From positions 5,146,001-5,210,000 of the forward strand of contig JABWDB010000016.1 in the NCBI GenBank assembly GCA_019614645.1: a stretch of DNA of 64,000 nt. Direction: 5' to 3'. The translations under genes were made by a program, and so were the position numbers. Shown one piece after another: positions 50,092-62,526 of the stretch (position 1 is its first letter; each line of letters starts with the position of its first letter). This stretch comes from Stratiolaelaps scimitus. Its lineage: Eukaryota > Arthropoda > Arachnida > Mesostigmata > Laelapidae. The notes below the pieces were generated by a model that was given only the letters and a program-made list of their open reading frames with translations, did not search any database and was not told the origin of the DNA.

Positions 50092-53028
50092 GATATGAGG
50101 CATATCTCCGTCATATGGTCGTTCGCAAGCCGAGCACTTCATACGGTTTGAGATTGTGCCTTCGAAATGGAGCTATCTCGGAGACCATTGCAAGGTTCTC
50201 TCCTCGCTCGGAACTCGCCTCCGTTTCTGTGCTTTCATCTGGAAGTGGTTAAATGGAGTCGCGGCAAAACAGAGAGCGACAGAGAGAGAGAACGGGAGAA
50301 TCATTGTTCCGCTAATCAAATTTCCCGCAAGGGCGGGGGCCGGCACGGCCCCAACCTCGAGTAATTTCGTTCGTTGCTTTCGTTCGCCTAGCGAACCGGG
50401 GGAGACCAGTGACGCGCCCGGCGCCAGCGGTTGCCGCGTGAACGCTGTGGGATAGCCGTAAAGACGTCCTGCCAACTAAAGGCACCTTGAGGACGTACCG
50501 TTCGTCGTGTAGCAAGCGAAATAATTCGCTGTTACTCGTTGTGCTATATCGCGGACAGCGTCAAGACGACGTCTCGCTATTATTTACCACCTGACGGCGG
50601 TGGCAGCCGTGTGTGACGCTTTAATATCCGTAATGTATTTCGGCTTAGGGGTTCGAATCTTTAAACATACATGTGAGTGAAACGTCTCGGGCCCCATACA
50701 CTGTGGCAGGCGCCATGTCGCGGTTCTACGGTATATGTCCGCATATGAATAAACAAACACGCTACGGATGGATCGATTAGCACAGAGTCTATTTCAGCAT
50801 GTGACCGCCTTCAAGAATAGCACTTGGAGGAGTTGTACAGACATCTGGATTTAACGCTGACACGTATCTACCGATTTGAGGTGCTCTGCATAATAATGCG
50901 TTTTCAACAGTCGCAGATATGAAGTCGAGGGTCATACGTTATGTAGCAAGTGTCCCAAACGTTGTCAGCGATATCCAACGTACGACCTCTGCCGTCATAC
51001 GCTGTTATTTGGCCTGTCGCTCTGTGCTTTGTCCTGCTCTACTGAGGCTTGCTCGGTGTTGCTGTACGTCCTCAACTGGCTTCAGCGCGTCCACCGTTTC
51101 GGGTAGGACGCTGGATTGCGCTTTAGTCTTTTGGCCTTAACTAGCTCTGCTGCTGGCGTGCTGTCGGCGGTGAGCGCCCGGCAGCTGATGGAGCTCTTGC
51201 GGCGGCAGTCTCAACGGCTGCAGTCGTCCGCGCCGCTGCAAACCTTTATTGCCGTAAGCAAGATTAGAGTGGGCTAAGGAGGCACAGCACCGAAGCGAAC
51301 GACGAAGCCAAGGGACGACGAGAAGGCTGCTCAGGCAGAGAGAGAGAGAGAGAGGATGGTGGGTTGTGTAGGTTACCATGTTGTTGCTGTTGCTGCGCTG
51401 AATGGAATTGGGCTGGCTTCGCCTGCCTCGCTGTGATCTGCCACAAAGATGCCACTCTTCAGGTAGCTCGTTACTAAACGGCCTAACGACCAGTGACTAC
51501 TTCGTCAAGACTGCGTATCCTCCGCAGTCCGCTAACCGCCCGTCCGTACGTACCCGCTCAACGTGGGATCCGCGCAATGGATTGCCGTAGCGCGAGGGAC
51601 TGTGCGCCGCGCAATCCGCACCAGTCCTGCCCAGCTGGCACCCCTGAGTCGCTCCGAGGAGCGGCTCCCAACAGCGCTCACGTTAGTTCGAGTGGAGCGA
51701 GTAGCTGCCCCCTGGGGCCCAGCCCCAGCTGGGGGCCATACGCAGTCTCCAGCGTCAGGTGGTCGTCACTCCCCTCTTTGCGGGAGTGCACCACTGCAAC
51801 AGACACACAGTCAGGGACACATGCCCGCACAGACGCGCAAAATCGAGACGGCTTGTGGTTTGTCTACCAATTTTCTCAATCCTCGCCGGTCTGGAGGGGA
51901 GATAGCGGAAATCCGAAGCGATGGCTGTATAGACAGCGTACCGCTGCTGCTCGTTGAAAGTATAATAGTGCCACTTCAAAGCGGAATAGAGGAGGGAACG
52001 ATGAGCGGGCCTGAAGGACGGGAAAGGCCAATGATGAAAAGTGGCCGCTTCAGGCCGATCAGGCCGCTCGGAGTTGCTCTCCCATCGAGACAATTGTACC
52101 ACCACGATTCAAGATTTCTGCTTTGCAACGTAACAGTCACCAACAGTATGTCATCGCCAGCTTTGTCACGATCATGATTGTCATTATCATCATTATTAGC
52201 GGTCGCCATTCGCTGGCGGGGTGCATCGACAGAGTGGAAGAGAAATTCATAGGGTATACGTACAAGTACGACCATTGAAAGGGTATTAAGATCATATGAA
52301 ATGACGCAGAATTCGAGAGAATTAGAATAGAGCGTTTTTCCATCACTAATATTGATATTAACAACGACAATAGAATTATCATTACATATTATCACTGCTG
52401 AGTTGTCTGGTTGTATTATCATTATTGTTGATATTGTTAACGTGACGAGCAATTGTGAAGAACTGGGCTTACGACGATTTGTTATTGGGGCCGGCATGTT
52501 CTTTGTATGCGCCAAAGTGTATTCTATCTAAAGTGAGCATTTCATTATACAGAAGCAAAATATCCCAGAAAAATAGCGCCACTCGTTAATATGTAGCGGG
52601 GAGATTAATTATGCCTTATTCTTCTCGAGTTTTCATTGTGGTACAAATACTCGAACAGGCTCGTGTATAACGCTGTACTTTGCGAGCTCCCGTCGTGATA
52701 ACGGCAAAATACAGAATGGTTTTCATTGTTAGAAGATAAATCAAGCATAGCCCTCCAATGTACTATATATATATATATATATATATATAGTATATGTGTT
52801 TGTTAGCCCAGCGCGAATACAGTTATTCAATAGACCTAGGTAAACTAGCTAAATAAAGACAGCCGCGAATTAATTACCTGACAAGGACAAAATTGTTAAT
52901 TTAATCTTTTTATTTACCTTTCATTTGGGCTTAAAGTTGAGCGGTTTCAAATATTGATATTGGCAAACTTGTTTTACTGTTTATTGTTTTTATTACGTGT
53001 TGGTATAACGCCCCTGCTGTTGTTTCAG

Positions 53029-53233
53029 GCTACAAAATCGAGGACGTGCTGCCCGGTGCCGAGTACACGTTCAGTGTTTTCGATGGCAGTGCAAGCAGTA
53101 TACCCGTCTGGACGAGTTCGCAGGACTCCGAGCCCGAGGTGCCATACAACCTCAGCGTCCAGCAAAGCGACTCGGATAAGGCCGCGACGATCCTGTACGA
53201 CCCGCCAGCCAACGGAGGTCATACTGGCTTCAG
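53029..53233 (+). CDS. Ptp10D: Ptp10D-like receptor tyrosine phosphatase, coding exon 2 (end of FN3 1, start of FN3 2)
   Basis: The acceptor TTGTTTCAG ends at 53028 and the donor GTGAGC starts at 53234. Entered in phase 1, the exon completes Gly112 and encodes residues to 179 plus two bases of codon 180. YKIEDVLPGAEYTFSVFDG is the classic FN3 'LxPGxxYxF' F-strand motif closing domain 1. PEVPYNLSVQQSDSDKAATI opens domain 2, and ILYDPPANGGHTGFR matches the LWSPPTQGSYTAFK stretch of fly Ptp10D. NLS is a potential N-glycosylation site. FN3 domains of this receptor face the outside of the cell and bind ligand (Stranded at second in flies). The exon ends in phase 2 inside domain 2, so this intron splits the FN3 fold rather than separating domains. 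Confidence 0.9.
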
Positions 53234-54060
53234 GTGAGCACGGCACCGATGTACATACATAAACATATAGATTACATAATCTGTAGTATTAATGTAATCT
53301 GCGAGAGACTGCTTGTATCATGCACGCGAAAATGTCCGCGTGGAGCCCCTGTCTACTCGACTATATTGCCGGCCAAGGTGTTCAATCTAGACGTTGGTAA
53401 CATCGTCATTTACTCCGTTCAAAAGTACAAACCCTGTGAAATGAAGTGCTCGAATTTCATAATCTGAATGAGCCTTTGAGCTCGCCCCACGATGTAATGA
53501 CAATATCTGTCGATCAGACGCCGTCCGAAGTCGAACCTATACGTCACAACAAAGGGAGTCCATAGACACCATGACCAGCCTTAGTCAATTCCCCCGTTCG
53601 GATTTCAGACGTGTCTAGTCTGAGATTCCGACAGATGCATTTTACATGATCCTGTGTCCCGGGTCGCATTTGCCCAAGAGGCCGACAGAGGAGGGGTCTC
53701 CCATTCAACTTGGAATGATCAAACGCTATTCAAACGCTACGGAATAGCATTGTTACACATAATAGATGCATTGCGTTATTTCGACTAGTCTATTCTCGGC
53801 ACCTCTGGAATACGCAGTTGACAAACGCCGCCTGTCTCACTGACTGAATTTACCCCGGCCGAGTTGTCTGAGCTATCTCGGCCCATACAAACATCGTCGC
53901 ACCTTATCTGTCACCACCGGGACGGATCCTCTGAAATGTCTGTCAAAGTGAAACCTGTCCGCCGATGGCTGTTTCTAGTTTACCGGCATCGAACATGTAC
54001 CAAAACGACTTGCGAGGAGACCCTGGAGTTTAGATTTAAGTTTTAGAGATCGCTTTATGT

Positions 54061-54185
54061 AGAGGTAAAGGTAAAGCTTTATTGATTTATTGAAGGAACT
54101 GCATACAATGCTTACGTTCGCTTATATGTCATGCGACGGGATTCGAACGTGCGGCCTGATGTCGCCGCCTTAGGCTTATAGTTTA
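54061..54185 (-). mobile_element. Candidate tRNA-derived SINE
   Basis: On the minus strand, a polymerase III B-box-like CGTTCGAATCCCGTC (54135-54149) follows GCCTAAGGCGGCGACATCAG. About 50 bp later comes CAATAAATCAATAAAGC with a short TTTACC repeat tail (54061-54090). The layout of tRNA-like head, short body, AATAAA and simple tail is that of a SINE. The A box is poor and too close, so the head is truncated or decayed. Confidence 0.45.
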
Positions 54186-57100
54186 TATTTTGCCCGTTAT
54201 TTAATGATGACTATGTGTTTGATTTAAGACTGCAGTTAAAATATCACTGTTCACCTCATGTAATCCTGCCGCATCGAAGTGTTCACGTTGTGTAGCTTCG
54301 ACCATTAATGCCCCTCTGTTCACAGAATTTAACTTAGCCGCGCTACATTCACAGTCATTTCTAACTGTCCACCATCGTCCACCATCGTTGCTTCGATTGA
54401 CCTGCATTTGGACCATTTGCCTCAAGTGAAAAACCTTTCTTTCTGTCGATTTGGTGAACTCTCAACCCCGGCAGCGAGATCAAATATGTCCCAATTGCTA
54501 ACATCAAACGACACAGCAGTCTCAAGCGTCAAGTGCGCTACCCACGACACGTTACGCCAAACGGGTAACACGTAGGTGAATCAAGACATTTGAACGGGAT
54601 AGCAATTCAATAGTGTAGCGTGTGTATAGCCGAGCAGCGTTACGAAACTCGGCCTGTATTGAGGAATACGACTGAGCCGCGGCGGCGGGCTGTTGTGGTT
54701 ATTCTCAGAATGTTTAATTAAGAGAGGCTCTATTCTCAATAGAATAGAATAAATCACATTGTGCATCAGCCGTTCTCACTCCATGTTGAATTTCCACCCG
54801 TGAAACCCCCACCGATATTGCAATAAGCCTCCTCTTGACACGCCGAGAGAACAGATAGGCTGTCTGAGTTCGCCTAGATGTTGGGCGCACGATTTTGATG
54901 TGTTTCGCTGCCGTTTCTGCTCAAAGTTGACGCTATTGTACCGTGGTGCCGAATTTGTAAAGCCGATTTCACCTTATTTTGCTCGAACGTCCTGCATTAT
55001 TGAGTGACTGTAGCTACTTGCTCTGTCTTGTCTGGGCCTCTTAGGGCAACTTTCTACCGGTTGGTGGCGACCACCACGAACTTCGAAGCGGATATATTTT
55101 TCGTTGACCTTACGTTCGCATTGTGAGCACGACACACTCGATTCAGCAGATTTCCTCATGCGGCATGTTTCTAACCATTCGTATTACATATAACAAAGTA
55201 ATGCCCATAGTAGACAAATTCCACGTTAGGGACAACCGTCTGGGAGCACGACTACGCTCACGAAGCTTTGCGGCGATTATTCAAGCAGTCACCATGCGAT
55301 AAAAACGAATGGTGTTGTTTTTACCACCCCGACTCGCTTTAAAATCATGTTAACACCCGCAGTAGGTCAGTACTAATAGCTAGATATATCCCTTCTTCGA
55401 GACCCCTGACATACTTGTGGAGTGGCACATTCTTACGGAACCTACGCAACGAACTCGAACGCTCGAGTATCCATTACATTAGCTACAAGTAAGCTTGGTA
55501 TCGCCGTGAAGCTGCAATCACTTGCGAACGGGTGGTCACTTGTAGCCACTTGTGTTCGATCAGAAAAACGTGACCTTATCAGTGCCAGCGAAGCGGCGGA
55601 GGTAACTGAGCCGTCTTCGCATGGGATTCGCCAGAGCATCGGGCAGCCGCCGGATAAACGCAAAGAGACATATCTGCAGAGTATCTGCATCGCGTTCGTT
55701 CTTTGTTTGGGAGCGTACATGGGCGTGGATGTGCCGTCTGTGAGTCCGGCTCTACAGTGTGCATAGGGTATCTGTACGAACATTCTTATAATGATTCTTT
55801 GCGCGCCCTGTTTCTCTCTCTCTCTATCTCTCATACTCTCATGTCATGGGGCACTCGAGAGCCGGGACCGAATTCACATCGGAGTCGGCTACGTCCTGGC
55901 GCCCCTGCGAGATCTGCGCTGCCGTGTCAGGGATCCGATGCGGTTCGACCCTGCTCGACTTTCGTGCACGCGTGCGTGAGAGCATGCATGCGTCATATGT
56001 GGTGGATGTTTGCAGACCGATATGCATCTGGGTGGAGGCTGGCCCCCTCAGACTGATATGGAGACTTATGCGGGGCAGGGACGGGGGTTTTTGGGTCGCC
56101 AGCGCCAACATCGGAGAGTCACACAGAGTGGTGAAGCGGCCTCCAGGCTGCTCGGAGCGTGTCCGTATGTAGCTGTCTGAGGGAGGTGCTCTTCTAATGA
56201 AGGAAACACATTCCGCATACCGCGGAACGGCTGGTTCGAACCAAACCGAGCTAATCGGATGCTGGACACAAACGCACCCATAGGCAGGACGGGGGATGGT
56301 AGATGAACGTGGTGGTGGACAGACCGTCTGGGCTAGCAGGATGCAACGACTGCGGGTGCCTCTCTACGGAGCTAACAATGGAAGGAGGGGCGAGCGAGCA
56401 ATCAATTCGATAACGAATTCGAGACACACACGGACACGCGATCGACAACATCACCGACATGATGAGCCATGCATAGGAAAAAGCTGCTAAATTTTATAAG
56501 GCCGTACAGCCGAAGTCGAGCAACTATATTGCAAATGCCAATATAAATTCTTGTGTCAGGAGAGGTTACAGTGCGGGCGTCCGTCTCGACAAGTGTTGGG
56601 TTTCTCTTCGAATAAATTCGGTCTAAACAAAAGGGCAACTTTCGAGCAATTACAAACGCTGCTATGATGCATCGCTATCAGGCGATCGAACATTGATCGA
56701 ACATGCTTGTCCTTGCGCTTAAATCCATCCTGAGTCTATTGGCGTCTTCGTCCTGGTCAGTCTATGAGTTTTGATTTGATTAACTATGCTTTTAAATTGA
56801 TTAGTCGCTAGGGACGGACGCTCTCAGTGTCCCCTACCTACGTCTGTCACAATCGGTGGCTTTATCTATTTCGAAAGTTCCACATTTTCCTACTAATCAA
56901 GCGCATCTGTCTCACCAACACCCACGTAGAGCCTTGAACGAATCGAACACACATGTGATATATACAGCTCTATGTTTGTATATATTTCGGAAGCGGCACG
57001 AGCCAGGGGATACCAAGAGCAGTCGAATACAACAGCAACACAGAAACAGCCAAAGATGGAAGGGAACAAGCGATAGTGAGGGTGGCGATGATTATGGACT

Positions 57101-57378
57101 GTTGCTTACTGCTTGCCACTTGCTTATTTTGGCTACCGAGGCAGCGTCGCCGACAGCTTTGCTGTGGCAGCTTCGGAGCCTCTTACATTCTCCCAGATGA
57201 CAATACCTCTTCCTCCTCCTCCTCGGGTACCCCTAATTGGCAATCCGAGACAATCCGATCCTGATCTGTGGATTGACAGTCCCGTCCCTCTCTGAACGTC
57301 TTGACTACAGACGAGAGAGCAATAGCAGTGTGCAACGGCTATTGAAATGGTCGCGGGGCACCCTTCGGTCTGCTTGGG

Positions 57379-57414
57379 TGTCCGCTAAAGGAACGATAGT
57401 TCCTTTAGCGGACA
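57379..57414. repeat. Perfect 16-bp hairpin with 4-nt loop
   Basis: The arms TGTCCGCTAAAGGAAC (57379-57394) and GTTCCTTTAGCGGACA (57399-57414) are exact reverse complements around GATA. It is in intron 2. It is not followed by a T-run and has no terminator role in this context. Confidence 0.95.
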
Positions 57415-59739
57415 GCAGGTCTTTGCTGTTCCTGGCCGTTGCTCTCCGTTCGACGAGATCCGTTGATACAAACTTTGCTTGACAAACCGGCCGGGAGCAC
57501 AATTCTAGGCAGAAATAGGAGGCCTGATGAACCAACGGTCCGCTAGTTGGGTTGAGTTGGCCTTTTATAGGCATAGCAAAACTCCACCCTCACTACGATA
57601 AGATCAAGCTGTTGTGGAGCTGGTAACACCGTTTGCGGTGGATGGCCTACAATCAGATGCACTCCGGCTAAAGCCGTCCAACCGTTGGCTCCGCTGTCGC
57701 CAGATTCAGTCGATGACTGGGTAAACTGACCGGACCGCCTAGTGACGAACTGCAGGAAGCGACAGAGAGCCGAGATACAATGGACTACCGATATGCGGCA
57801 TATTATCGACACGCAAAGCCGAAACGGAACGATGCGATGTGTATATATTATATATGTAGCTGGTGTCTCAAGCTGCATTCGCGTATCCCGCTTGCGGGGG
57901 TGCCCGCTGAGTCTAAAGCCGAGCCGCGGTACCGGATAGTCTGAGTTCGTGCATCTTTGCATACTGTCACATTTCATTAAGGGGACATTATAAGCATGCC
58001 CCACGTCGAACAAAATGTGTTCATTTAGCGAGTAGCAATCTATGGACTGTAAATGGCAATTTAATTTAAACAAGTCAGAGCTTGCCAGGATATAGTTAAT
58101 AACCGAGAAAGGCAGGCGAGAAAAGAATCTTATGAAGGGACTTAACGTAACGACTGACATCTCGATTATCCCTCTATTACGAAGAGAGACTTGATGAAAG
58201 GAATTAGGAATCGTTCGCTGCTTAAAAAACATAATGTATGAGTCATTCAATGTTGTAGTTACGACGGTTATGACCGAGCGGAGAGAGCTTTCTTTCGATG
58301 ACGAATCTTCTCATTTGAATCAAGCCGCCCGTTGTCGATAAATCTTCCAGTAGGGTTCCACGTTCTTTATGATCAATTTCTTTTGAAAGGATGAGCATGG
58401 GTATTTTAGTCAGTTTCCAACTGAATATCAATTTACTTAAAAATGATGTATCTGATCGCACTAATTATTGCACCCACTTACCCATCTCTGAATCAGTCCT
58501 CATGTACAGAGGGATTTAGACCCTGGTGATATCACAAATGAGTGCTTTGTACATAGCAGTCCCGAAGACGTTCGGCCTTGCGTGAGTAAAAAAGCAGTCC
58601 CAATTGTGTGACCATACCCCGCGATCGAGCGATCTTTCTGACCATCCGGGATTGGGTCCTGCCGTTACGCTTATATTAGTTTTATTGGCTGCAACTCTGC
58701 TAATTGTTCCCTTGTAGCATTTTCCGCTCCCGTGTGATAGAGAGCCTCCTACTGAGAACGTTGCCTCTCCTTACAGACCCAAACTGACCTCCGACTGCTC
58801 AGAGAAAGAGAGAGAGAGAGAGAAACTGAGAACGGATTCGTCTCACACGGACTTGGTTGAACCTATTTTCAAAAATTCCCGCTAACTACAGCCTGCTTCC
58901 AAAGCCGCTTGACGACCTCTTCTACTAAATCTCCGCATTGTACTTCAACATCTTCATCGAGCTCCATACATTGGCTCTACACTATCGTAGATGGTATTAT
59001 TGTTTTCTTTTCATTTCGACATAGTCCTTTGTATCGTGCAGACGCGCGGTGGCTTAAACTTGCGTAGACAGCCTTTGAAATTGGGCTGCGTTGCGCTAGT
59101 TCGCTGGAAGTTTATTATTGGCCAGCCGTTGCAGTCGGTTGACCGCAAGGAACTTTCGACCATCCGACGATCATCCAGGAGCGGGAAGCTCGTTGGTAAG
59201 GTAGCCAGGAACAAGAAGGATGAGCCCAGAGTGGATCGACAGCTTCCTATATCTTACTGAGAGAGCTGTCTCGTCAGTTTTTTCCTTTGCTAAATTCCTC
59301 TGCCGCTTGTTTTATCCTCGTATATAGGACCTTTACAATGTTTAAGTAGAATTGTGCTTTACTAACTCATAGCTACATGGCTACTAGCTCTACGAGAACT
59401 AAAGCATTATCCGATTGCAGTTTCATCACTAAACCTCACGTTGAATGAATGAGCCGGTCGCTTGCGTTCCACAATGAGGAGCGACCCCGAATTTGTGGCG
59501 AAATACTCTACAACCGAATATTCCCAGTGGATATGCAGATATTATCTGATTGTATTACGGATCCTTATTCCGGTCGCACAGATTGTATTGCTGAAAGCTC
59601 TTTGCGAAGCGCAATTTTTTGCGAGTACTATTTTTCATTGCATTCTCAGTGGTCAATATGTTTATAATTTTTGTTCGCCGCGTGCTCAATCAGTACAATG
59701 GCTAAATCTGCTATTGATTTGTTTCACCCACATTTACAG

Positions 59740-59966
59740 GTTGACAATAGCACCTGAATGCACAACGGACGAGGGTGGACTTCGAACGCAACATCTGCCA
59801 GCGGCCCCTGCTGATGGAGGGCCCAGCGTCGTCGGGGGAGCTAAGCCGCCGGAACGCATGACGGTCGTTCGGGATTTGACGCCCGGCTGCACGTACGAGG
59901 CTCAGCTCTACTCGGTGTTCAAGGATAGGGAATCTTCGCAGTTTCTCTCATTCAACTTTACCACGA
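59740..59966 (+). CDS. Ptp10D: Ptp10D-like receptor tyrosine phosphatase, coding exon 3 (rest of FN3 domain 2)
   Basis: The acceptor CATTTACAG ends at 59739 and the donor GTAAGT starts at 59967. The first base completes Arg180, and the exon runs to residue 255 plus one base of codon 256. VRDLTPGCTYEAQLYSVF aligns with the VKELTPGATYQVQAYTIY motif of fly Ptp10D, followed by DRESSQFLSFNFTT, which matches the GKESVAYTSRNFTT domain end. NFT is a possible glycosylation site. Between the C-strand (RLTIAP) and the RDLTPG motif lies a stretch rich in Ala, Pro and Gly (LPAAPADGGPSVVGGAKPP) that makes this loop longer than I recall for the fly protein. The phase-1 end at the FN3 2/3 boundary is the usual intron position between FN3 modules. 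Confidence 0.9.
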
Positions 59967-60475
59967 GTAAGTACACGTGTTTGTTTTTTTTTTGGGAGGG
60001 GTGTTGCCAGGTTATTGCGTGTCAACACCGTCACCAGCCCCCATTTCTTCTGGAACTGTTGACGATGTTCAACCGCACCACCGCCCTTCCCGGTATCGCT
60101 TAGCGCATCCCTTGAGTAAGGGAGCGGTGAGATGTGTACAAGCCCAGCCGCGAGCAGCACACACCCTCCTTGCCGTACAGACATGACGTGGTTAGCTAAA
60201 GTACACGTTTGTTCGACACAATATCGATAGAATAACGAAATGTTATGGAGAGCTATGATTATGTGAGGGCAACACTACCTTAGCGATACAGAAGAACGGG
60301 CTAGATCCATGCCATGCCCGTCGTTTCCTAAGTTCAAGGATTACCAAGAGGCGCAGTTAAGCTATCCAAGTGTCAATATATTGTAGATTGTTAATTCCAA
60401 GTGATGAAAAATTGTTTTTGTTTAGCATTCCCACAGACACGTAGGTACCGTCCAATCTATCAACCTCAAACTATC

Positions 60476-60913
60476 AACGGAGGCGACATAGGGAGAAAGC
60501 ATAAACACTTCGGAGGGAATGTGAAGAGAGTGCACATATATATATATATATATGTATATACATATGAGTTATGTTTTGGCCACTAGAACATAGATATATC
60601 TTTAGAAAGGCCTTACGTATAAACTCCGCCGCATAGTTCCGATCATTATCTTGGCTGATCATCAGCTCAATCAGATAGTAGATAATTGTCTGTGCTTAGA
60701 CTGTTCCATTTCGAATGTATCGGACATTAGGGGACGTTGCATGAAGCGGTGGGAATAATACACCTCTCCCGAGTCTATACGCAAGGCCTTTCTAAAGATC
60801 TATCTATGTTCTAGTGTCCAAAACATAACTCATATGTATATACATATATATATGAGCACTCGCTTCACATTCCCTCCGAAGTGTTTATGCTTTCTCCCTA
60901 TGCCGCCTCCGTT
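60476..60913. repeat. Large inverted repeat, arms 60476-60626 and 60771-60913, 144-bp spacer
   Basis: The left arm reads AACGGAGGCGACATAGGGAG at its outer end and is followed by GAAAGCATAAACACTTCGGA. The reverse complement of the right arm repeats this with only a handful of substitutions through to the inner end (GGCCTTACGTATAAACTC against GGCCTTGCGTATAGACTC). The main length difference is an internal (AT)n tract, longer in the left arm. The ends are sharp: flanking bases do not match beyond 60476 and 60913, and I see no clear target-site duplication. It lies within intron 3, so the pre-mRNA could fold into a hairpin of about 145 bp. It could be a foldback or MITE-like element, or a local inverted duplication. 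Confidence 0.9.
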
Positions 60914-62478
60914 ACTTGGGGGCTTATTATTAGACCTGCTCATGACAGAGCAAGTACCCACTTTGTGTACCTCCCAAATGCGCCGTACAAGTATCCTCAC
61001 TAGTTCGGTCCTTGGGTTGGTCGTTTTGTTCGACGCCACTTCGCGATTCCGCTCTCTCGTTGGCGACGGCGGCAAGTGATCCTCTCGAGACTCCTCCCGA
61101 CGTCCCCGGGATTTCTAAACCTACAATCGTTGTTGACGAAGCGTTTGTTTCTTGCGTTTTAGTATAAAATTGTCATGTTCATCCATTAGGCCACTTATTT
61201 ATCTGTTCAGTCCCGGGATGTTGTAATGTTGTCATCTGACGTTGATGCATTGCCCGCCTATTCGACTACTACTCACGAGCTTGCTCTTGTCAAGAGCTAT
61301 GCTGTAGCTTTATGTGATTGTCCAGCATTTGCCTCGGTGGCCAAGTTACCTTCGTTGTTCATTTGTTCCTTGTAAATAATTTGCGGAAATTTTCGACTAA
61401 TTGATTGATTGGTCCTTCTCGTAAGAAAGGTCATGACAACAACAACACCAGTAACAAGGGTGTCGTCGCTGTCCTCGGCCTTCATACTAAGTTTTCTACA
61501 CTGTCTCTGGGTAGTGCTCTGTGTTTGTTGTGCTGTTGCTTCGTTTTGAAGGATCACAATTTGGGTGCTCCCCCACATTTCGAACAGAATACAACAACAC
61601 GCGCCACTCTTGATCTTAATCCTCCTTATATGATTGCATTTGCGTTTTGGCTGTCGCCGCACCTGCTCTTGCGCGAACCGCTCCACTTACGGCCGAATCG
61701 TCCGTCCTTGGCGGCTTTCCTGTCTCCTATCCCCGCGGCTGTGGTCTTGTCGTTTTGTTCTGTATCTTACCAAGCTAGTTGCTCGCGTTTCGCACTAGTA
61801 TTGTATTATCATCATTATCTAATTAATTGGACTTCGTCGTCGTTGAGACGAACTAGAGACGAAGCACATATCGTTCGTTCGTCTTACAGCCACGTCGCGA
61901 ATTTTGTGCAAGCTTGCACAATGCTAGCCGGCAGCGTGGGACGCCCTTTCGCGAAGCGTTCCCGCCGCTGTGTGCGACTACTTCGCTAGTATCCGCGCGG
62001 ATGACGGTACACCTTAACCGGGACCGGCTCACTAAGTTTGCATTGGCGGCAAGTCGGCCCGGGGATGCGGGGGCAGGTAGCGAGGTAGGGGTGACCGCCA
62101 GCCGTTTCGCACGGCAGCAGTCCAGACGTTGCAGACCCTAGCAGGGGAACATTTGGCGAACGTTTGCCGGCAGGAGAAGGCGAAGGCTTGGGAGAGGTGG
62201 CGGGGGCCGGGACGAACGAACGCCGATGGAGAACTAGAAGGAGCGGCACAGGATCGGAGAGATGAAGGATGGTTATTCAGGATAATGGGGTCCGCCCCGG
62301 TCCGACCGCCGGCATACTCCTGTCTCGCTAGCTCGCTCGCATCGCTAGCCGGAGCAGCAGCAGCAGCGTTGGGTCTATGATATCGCCAGCAAGCAGTAGT
62401 CAGCGCTGCAGCCGAGAACAGTCGCCGCGCCCTGGCGCTGGCCACATGTCGCCAAAGCGAGCACCGGAGAAGAACAGA

Positions 62479-62526
62479 GAGACTCAGAGGGAGAGGGAGA
62501 GAGAGAGAGGGGGGGAGAGAGGGGAA
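62479..62526. repeat. Purine-rich GA/GGGA tract in intron 3
   Basis: Almost pure purine run on the + strand (GAGGGAGAGGGAGAGAGAGA then G-rich), continuing to 62526. Confidence 0.9.

Larger units (their letters stand above)
45206..53028 (+). other. Intron 1 of the Ptp10D-like gene (7.8 kb)
   Basis: GT-AG intron between phase-1 exon ends. It contains a tRNA-like SINE candidate (45571-45660), AT microsatellites at 45510-45526, 50060-50088 and 52762-52795, a (GA)n run at 51338-51354, and GC-rich blocks at about 46600-47150, 50180-50500 and 51020-52080. Open frames in these blocks (for example 51563-52177 + and 48582-49010 +) have no motif I recognise and I treat them as chance. Confidence 0.85.
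53234..59739 (+). other. Intron 2 of the Ptp10D-like gene (6.5 kb)
   Basis: GT-AG intron between phase-2 exon ends. It contains a tRNA-derived SINE candidate on the minus strand (54061-54185), a perfect 16-bp hairpin (57379-57414) and a (GA)n run at 58804-58823. The longest open frame of the window, 57543-58250 on the minus strand (235 codons), lies here. It has no signal, domain or repeat that I recognise and mixed composition, so I do not call it a gene. Confidence 0.85.

Noticed and set aside
50640..50665. GGGGTTCGAATC as a tRNA T arm
   Set aside because: The T stem does not pair, and no cloverleaf fits in the 70 bases upstream.
51563..52177. 204-codon open frame on the + strand
   Set aside because: GC-rich intron sequence with several overlapping open frames and no domain.
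57543..58250. 235-codon open frame on the minus strand, the longest in the window
   Set aside because: It lies in intron 2 of the phosphatase gene, has no recognisable domain, signal or repeat, and a frame this long can occur by chance in 64 kb of this composition.
61405..61989. 194-codon open frame next to the inverted repeat, considered as a transposon protein
   Set aside because: No reverse transcriptase, gag, integrase or transposase motif in any frame, and no terminal repeats around it.
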